This document shows positions 6,481-9,857 of a stretch of DNA of 9,857 nucleotides, piece after piece (the stretch's first letter is position 1; each line of letters begins with the position of its first letter). The position numbers and the translations under genes are program-made. Source of the DNA: Mariprofundaceae bacterium. GTDB taxonomy: Bacteria > Pseudomonadota > Zetaproteobacteria > Mariprofundales > Mariprofundaceae. The stretch lies in contig JAUZQT010000059.1 in assembly GCA_030950825.1 (NCBI GenBank), forward strand, positions 1 through 9,857, read 5' to 3'. The notes below the pieces were generated by a model that saw only the letters and a list, made by a program, of their open reading frames with translations, was not told the origin of the DNA and made no database searches.

Positions 6481-6953
6481 TGCCACAACCGTTAAATTCA
6501 CTGAAGCAAATATGCCAACAACGGGCGGTATGGCAAGCTCAAGGTAAACGCGTGGTATTTACCAATGGTTGTTTTGATTTACTGCATCCTGGGCATATCA
6601 CTTATTTGAAAGATGCTCGGGCATTGGGCGATGTTTTGGTGATCGGTTTGAATGATGATGCTTCGATTCGTCGCTTAAAAGGAAAAAAACGCCCCATTAA
6701 TCCTTTACAGGATAGGGCTGTGATGTTGGCAGCTTTAAAATCAGTCAGCCATGTTGTGGCATTTTCAGAGGATACACCATTAAATCTTATTATTTCCATG
6801 ATGCCTGATGTGTTGGTGAAAGGCGGGGATTATCAGATTTGTGATATCGTGGGTGCTGATATTGTGCAGGCAGCAGGTGGTCAGGTAACAACCATAGCTT
6901 TCTTAGATGGTTACTCATCAAGCCGTTTGATTCAACATATCAAGGATTTGTAA
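6480..6953 (+). CDS. hldC: D-glycero-beta-D-manno-heptose 1-phosphate adenylyltransferase (stand-alone RfaE2/HldC)
   Basis: A 157-aa nucleotidyltransferase that joins heptose 1-phosphate to ATP, giving ADP-heptose for LPS core. The cytidylyltransferase-like fold is clear: TNGCFDLLHPGH at residues 28-39 (the HxGH nucleotide-binding motif), LKGKKRPINPLQDRA at 66-80, VKGGDY at 113-118 and GYSSSRLI at 144-151. It corresponds to the C-terminal half of bifunctional E. coli HldE, without the kinase half, so a separate HldA/RfaE1 kinase is expected elsewhere in the genome. The ATG at 6480 overlaps the dolP stop (TAATG), implying coupled translation. Nearness to a GmhA-like gene supports a heptose role. 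Confidence 0.93.
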   Translation: MPQPLNSLKQICQQRAVWQAQGKRVVFTNGCFDLLHPGHITYLKDARALGDVLVIGLNDDASIRRLKGKKRPINPLQDRAVMLAALKSVSHVVAFSEDTPLNLIISMMPDVLVKGGDYQICDIVGADIVQAAGGQVTTIAFLDGYSSSRLIQHIKDL

Positions 6954-6954
6954 G

Positions 6955-8103
6955 TTGACAGCTAACACTTTAAATATCGTTGCTGATGAGCATATATGGG
7001 GCGTGCAAGAAGCATGTTCATATTTATCACCCTATAATGTTCAATTATGCATATTGCAAGCCAAGGACATAACAGCTGAGGCGCTTAAGAGTGCGAATAT
7101 CTTATTAACAAGATCAAGCACGCAGGTTGATGCCAGTTTGCTTGCTGGCTCAAAGGTTCGTTTTGCTGGAACTGCTACTATTGGCGATGATCATTATGAT
7201 AAAACATGGCTTGATGCAAATCAAATAGCCTGGGCAACGGCTGCGGGTTCTTCGACAGACTCTGTATTGGAATATATTCTGGCTGCCTTATTGGAATTAC
7301 ATGAACAAAGGAAGCTTGATCTATCTTCGATGACGTTAGGTGTGATTGGAGCTGGACGCATTGGTGGGCAGCTGGTGAATATTTGTCGGGCATTGGGCAT
7401 CAAAGTGCTCGTCAATGATCCACCTCGCCAACGTTTGACACAAGGTGATAACTTTGTGGCCTTGCAAGAACTGCTGAATCAAGCGGATGTATTAACGCTG
7501 CATACACCATTGATAAAAAACGGCTCGGATAAAACATACCACCTGTTGGCTGATGCTCAGTTTCAGGAATTTCAAGGGTCAGTGATCATCAATGCTGCAC
7601 GGGGTGCTTGTGTGGATAATCTGGCACTGCTGCATTGGCTGAATAGCCAGCGTGATAACGCTGCCGTGTTGGATTGCTGGGAGAATGAACCAGCTATTTT
7701 TACAAAATTATTACACCACAAACAATGCATGATTGCCACGCCGCATATTGCAGGGCACTCACTGGATGGAAAAGCAGCCAACACACAGTATATTTATAAT
7801 GCACTGTGCGACTACTTGGGGATTGAAGCGGTATGGAATGCGCAGGATGAGCTGCCCAAGCTATCGTATCACGATGATGATCGTATTGAGTCTTGGTATG
7901 ATTTGCATGAAAAAATTGAGCAGTTTTATCCGTTGATGCAAGATCACCTAAATTTGATAAAGGGGGAGGGCTGTATAGCAGATCGTTTTGTTTATTTGAG
8001 ACGGCACTATCCAGTGCGCCGAGCATGGAAGAAACAATCCAAAGCATTGTCACAGATTTTACATGCCAATGCACATACGCGTTTGCATATCGGGAGCTTT
8101 TAG
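6955..8103 (+). CDS. pdxB: Erythronate-4-phosphate dehydrogenase PdxB
   Basis: A 382-aa protein, against 378 aa in E. coli. PdxB oxidises 4-phospho-D-erythronate in the DXP-dependent pyridoxal phosphate pathway. It belongs to the D-isomer-specific 2-hydroxyacid dehydrogenases: Rossmann loop GVIGAGRIGG at residues 129-138, catalytic Arg216 in NAARGACVDN, Glu245 in DCWENEP and His264 in TPHIAGHSLDGK. The C-terminal segment after about residue 290 matches the PdxB-specific dimerisation region in position. TTG at 6955 is chosen as the start because it lies one base after the hldC stop, has AAGGA at 6941-6945, and gives the normal N-terminus (NIVADEHI); no in-frame ATG occurs nearby. The stop directly abuts the orn ATG (TAGATG). 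Confidence 0.95.
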   Translation: MTANTLNIVADEHIWGVQEACSYLSPYNVQLCILQAKDITAEALKSANILLTRSSTQVDASLLAGSKVRFAGTATIGDDHYDKTWLDANQIAWATAAGSSTDSVLEYILAALLELHEQRKLDLSSMTLGVIGAGRIGGQLVNICRALGIKVLVNDPPRQRLTQGDNFVALQELLNQADVLTLHTPLIKNGSDKTYHLLADAQFQEFQGSVIINAARGACVDNLALLHWLNSQRDNAAVLDCWENEPAIFTKLLHHKQCMIATPHIAGHSLDGKAANTQYIYNALCDYLGIEAVWNAQDELPKLSYHDDDRIESWYDLHEKIEQFYPLMQDHLNLIKGEGCIADRFVYLRRHYPVRRAWKKQSKALSQILHANAHTRLHIGSF

Positions 8104-8655
8104 ATGAATCAACAGAATAATGATTGTTTGGTTTGGATGGATCTGGAGATGACAGGCCTTGATCCAAACGTCGATACCATTCTTGAAATAGCGACTATTA
8201 TTACGGACGGTCAATTGAATGTAGTTGCGGAAGGGCCGAATATTGTGATTCATCAAACGGATGAAATATTGAATGCGATGAATGATTGGTGCAAACAACA
8301 GCATGGTGATTCGGGGTTGACCGTCAGAGTGCGTGCTTCAACGCTTTCCATGCGGGAAGCTGAAAAGCAAACATTGGGTTTTATTAAAAAACATGTTCCC
8401 GAAGGCATTGCACCACTTTGTGGCAACTCAATTCATCAAGATCGTCGTTTTTTAGTACCTTATATGTCAGATCTGGAATCATATTTGCATTACCGAAATG
8501 TCGATGTAAGTACGGTAAAAGAGCTGGCTAGGCGTTGGTATCCCAAGCTTGATATGCCAGCCAAAGCAGAAGAACACCTCGCTTTGGCGGATGTGCGTGA
8601 GTCTATTGCTGAGTTGCGATTTTATCGCAAAAATATATTCTCGCCATTACGCTAA
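8104..8655 (+). CDS. orn: Oligoribonuclease (3'-5' exoribonuclease of the DEDDh family)
   Basis: A 183-aa protein (E. coli 181 aa) that degrades 2-5-nt RNAs and pGpG to mononucleotides, ending mRNA and cyclic-di-GMP turnover. All DEDDh residues are visible: Asp13 and Glu15 in WMDLEMTGLD, Asp113 in IHQDRRFL, His158 and Asp163 in EEHLALADVRES. The family block SGLTxRVRAS is present as SGLTVRVRAS at residues 70-79. A GGGAG ribosome binding site inside the last codons of pdxB lies seven bases before the ATG, so it can be initiated independently although the genes touch. It is the last gene of the cluster; a hairpin array begins 15 bases after its stop. Confidence 0.97.
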   Translation: MNQQNNDCLVWMDLEMTGLDPNVDTILEIATIITDGQLNVVAEGPNIVIHQTDEILNAMNDWCKQQHGDSGLTVRVRASTLSMREAEKQTLGFIKKHVPEGIAPLCGNSIHQDRRFLVPYMSDLESYLHYRNVDVSTVKELARRWYPKLDMPAKAEEHLALADVRESIAELRFYRKNIFSPLR

Positions 8656-8670
8656 CCCGTATTATTCACA

Positions 8671-8723
8671 ACTGAAGCTTCACCGTTTTTTTGTTATTTT
8701 TATCGACGGGTGAATGGCTTCAG
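8671..8723 (+). terminator. Imperfect hairpin after orn, possible terminator
   Basis: The left arm ACTGAAGC-TTCACC-GT (8671-8686) pairs with the right arm ACGGGTGAATGGCTTCAGT (8705-8723, allowing small bulges), enclosing a T-rich loop (GTTTTTTTGTTATTTTTATC). It starts 15 bases after the orn stop and is the best placed candidate to end the rsmI-orn operon. There is no U-tract after the right arm; the T-run lies in the loop, so this is not a classical intrinsic terminator, and an RNA-end-protecting or other structural role is possible. Confidence 0.4.
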
Positions 8724-8735
8724 TCTAGAATTTCA

Positions 8736-8798
8736 TTGCCTTAATATTAGGCAAAATTTAGGCATGGCATTTGCGATAATAACGCAAATTTTGTGCCA
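8736..8798. other. Two further adjacent hairpins in the orn-lipA gap
   Basis: TTGCC at 8736-8740 pairs with GGCAA at 8750-8754 around a TTAATATTA loop. TGGCATTTGCG at 8765-8775 pairs with CGCAAAT at 8783-8789 plus GCCA at 8795-8798, with a five-base bulge and an ATAATAA loop, giving 11 pairs. Segments GGCAAAATTT (8750-8759) and AAATTTTGTGCC (8786-8797) could also pair with each other in an alternative fold. Function is unknown; a structured RNA, a terminator part or a decayed repeat are all possible. Confidence 0.45.
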
Positions 8799-8913
8799 AT
8801 ACTTCCTTATTTATCAACAAGTTGGAAAATAACTTTCTTGTTTATGAGTCTAATTTTATGTATGCGCTTTTAGCGTAAGTTGTTGATATTACGATTAAAA
8901 GGAGCTACGTGAA

Positions 8914-8958
8914 ATGTTTATTCTTAGCCCAACTTCGTCGAAAATATGCTTAATATAG
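8914..8958 (+). CDS. Possible 14-aa minigene or remnant of a lost gene
   Basis: AAAAGGAG (8897-8904) is one of the strongest Shine-Dalgarno matches in the window. Nine bases later an ATG opens MFILSPTSSKICLI and then stops at TAG (8956-8958). A GTG at 8909 in another frame, four bases after the Shine-Dalgarno sequence, opens MKCLFLAQLRRKYA and also stops quickly. A leader peptide, a toxin-like minigene or the 5' end of a decayed gene are all possible; no similarity is recognised, and chance is not excluded. Confidence 0.2.
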   Translation: MFILSPTSSKICLI

Positions 8959-9074
8959 GCATAAGTAAGCCCGTAAATTTTAAACATCCTTTAATATCAA
9001 TAGGTTACGTGTCCGCACCCTCTGGAGTTGCCAATGTAGTGCCAAGTTTTCAATTTTAACCATTACTTCAGTAA

Positions 9075-9162
9075 AAAAGGGGTCAGAGCCCTTTATAATA
9101 CAAGCGCCTGATTTTATGGAGTTTAGAACCAATTTTTAATTTTAAGGGCTCTGACCCCTTTT
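9075..9162. repeat. REP/MITE-like element: 19-bp inverted repeats around a 50-bp centre
   Basis: AAAAGGGGTCAGAGCCCTT at 9075-9093 is the exact reverse complement of 9144-9162. The GGGGTCAGAGCCC core resembles, from memory, the ends of dispersed elements linked to Y1 (IS200/REP-type) transposases in proteobacteria. The 50-bp centre is AT-rich and has no ORF, so the unit would be non-autonomous. The right arm ends in CCCCTTTT, so the element might also slow transcription in either direction. It lies about 65 bp upstream of lipA. Confidence 0.8.
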
Positions 9163-9228
9163 CTGACCTTGCTTTTCTTTTATGTGTTCGTGATACCCGT
9201 TGTATCATGTTCGGGTTATGCTTCGCGC

Positions 9229-9857
9229 ATGAGTCGTAAAGTTATTCCTATCCAAATTGAAAAGAGAACTGAGTCGCAAGGCGAACCTATGATTGGCAAA
9301 CCATCTTGGTTAAAAGTTCGTGCGCCGATGTCCCCCGAATATAAACAAATCACCCAAATGATGCGCGAATTGAATTTAAACACCGTCTGTGAAGAGGCTT
9401 CTTGCCCCAATATTGGTAGTTGCTGGAAGCAAGGTTCGGCTACATTTATGATTTTGGGGCGTGTTTGCACCCGTACATGTGCCTTTTGTGATGTTGCAAC
9501 AGGAAAGCCTGATGCTGTTGACCCCAATGAAGCGATAAACCTTGCCAAAGCAGTCTCAAAAATTGGCTTAAAACATGTGGTCATTACCTCCGTAGATCGT
9601 GATGATCTAAAAGATGGTGGAGCAGGCCATTATGCAACCGTTATTCGAGAGCTAAAAGCGCGTCAACCCGAAGTAACTATTGAAATTCTAACACCTGATT
9701 TCCAACGTAAACCTGATAGCTGCCTCAACACTATTATGGATGCCAAACCAGATATTTTTAATCATAACCTAGAAACTGTGCCACGTTTATATCGCTCTGT
9801 ACGCCCTGGCGCACGTTATTATACATCCTTGCGTTTATTACAACGTGCCAAAGAATT
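9229..9857 (+). CDS. lipA: Lipoyl synthase (radical SAM), 5' part only
   Basis: The frame from ATG at 9229 is open to the window edge (209 complete codons), so the C-terminus is cut off. LipA inserts two sulfur atoms into the octanoyl chain on lipoyl domains of pyruvate and 2-oxoglutarate dehydrogenases and the glycine cleavage H protein. Both iron-sulfur sites are visible: the auxiliary cluster motif CEEASCPNIGSCW and the radical-SAM motif RVCTRTCAFCDV (CxxxCxxC). The family blocks VVITSVDRDDLKDGGAGHY, LTPDFQ, FNHNLETVPRLYRSVRPGARY also match. The start was chosen because MSRKVIPI is a normal LipA beginning; in-frame GTG codons at 9184 and 9190 are alternatives, and no clear ribosome binding site precedes the ATG. 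It is separated from the orn operon by repeats and lipB is not adjacent in the visible sequence. Confidence 0.96.
   Translation, partial: MSRKVIPIQIEKRTESQGEPMIGKPSWLKVRAPMSPEYKQITQMMRELNLNTVCEEASCPNIGSCWKQGSATFMILGRVCTRTCAFCDVATGKPDAVDPNEAINLAKAVSKIGLKHVVITSVDRDDLKDGGAGHYATVIRELKARQPEVTIEILTPDFQRKPDSCLNTIMDAKPDIFNHNLETVPRLYRSVRPGARYYTSLRLLQRAKE

Larger units (their letters stand above)
8656..9228. other. 573-bp intergenic region between orn and lipA
   Basis: No ORF with recognisable protein similarity is visible on either strand. Three hairpins (8671-8798), a tiny ORF behind a strong Shine-Dalgarno sequence (8914-8958) and a REP/MITE-like inverted-repeat pair (9075-9162) occupy parts of it, each listed separately. 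The stretches at 8799-8896 and 8959-9074 are AT-rich with no feature I can support. The lipA promoter is expected near 9165-9228, but no convincing -35/-10 pair is seen: TTGCTT (9169) and GATACC (9192) are 17 bases apart but weak. Confidence 0.6.

Noticed and set aside
7700..8167. 155-aa minus-strand ORF across the pdxB-orn junction
   Set aside because: It overlaps two well supported genes antisense and shows no plausible domain.
8803..8880. Integron attC-like or promoter signals in the orn-lipA gap
   Set aside because: CAACAAGTTG and CGCTTTTAGCG give only short stems without attC core-site consensus, and no -35/-10 pair with proper spacing is convincing.
9216..9584. 122-aa minus-strand ORF opposite lipA
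   Set aside because: It is antisense to the conserved cysteine motifs of LipA; no independent support.

Overview
The window reads as a chromosomal segment of a non-enteric gammaproteobacterium of moderate-to-low GC. LpoA and PdxB are both characteristic of gammaproteobacteria, and the order lpoA | rsmI-yraN-(SIS isomerase)-dolP matches the conserved enterobacterial yraL-yraM-yraN-diaA-yraP neighbourhood. The genus cannot be read from the sequence.

Left part (1-1753, minus strand): a type I restriction-modification locus. hsdM is complete and is followed, with a 4-bp ATGA overlap, by the first 66 codons of a HEPN-type nucleotidyltransferase substrate-binding protein of the HI0074 family. hsdM is odd in three ways: the adenine-contacting motif is NPPV rather than NPPF/Y, a 34-bp perfect palindrome lies in frame inside it, and so does a second repeat-like motif (CTGAGCTTGTCGAA). 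Between hsdM and lpoA (about 1801-1970, plus strand) lies what looks like the 5' part of a group II intron with no reverse transcriptase and no domain V.

Middle part (2014-8655): lpoA (minus) encodes the outer-membrane lipoprotein activator of PBP1A. It diverges from a compact plus-strand cluster of seven genes: rsmI, yraN, a SIS sugar-phosphate isomerase, dolP, hldC, pdxB and orn. Most junctions overlap or touch (GTGA, TAATG, TAGATG), which points to one translationally coupled operon. The isomerase sits where enterics carry diaA but keeps the catalytic Glu and His of GmhA, and a stand-alone hldC follows one gene later. Two steps of ADP-heptose synthesis for the LPS core therefore appear to be encoded together, alongside envelope genes (lpoA, dolP), vitamin B6 synthesis (pdxB) and nanoRNA turnover (orn).

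Right part (8656-9857): a 573-bp gap without a convincing gene. It holds three successive hairpins, a tiny ORF behind a strong Shine-Dalgarno sequence, and a REP/MITE-like pair of 19-bp inverted repeats. Then comes lipA (lipoyl synthase), which runs off the right edge with its first radical-SAM cysteine motif intact.

No tRNA, rRNA, CRISPR array or intact transposase was found. The most unusual material is in and around hsdM (repeats inside the coding region, altered catalytic motif, HEPN partner, intron remnant), plus the GmhA-like enzyme in the diaA position and the overlapping divergent starts of lpoA and rsmI.
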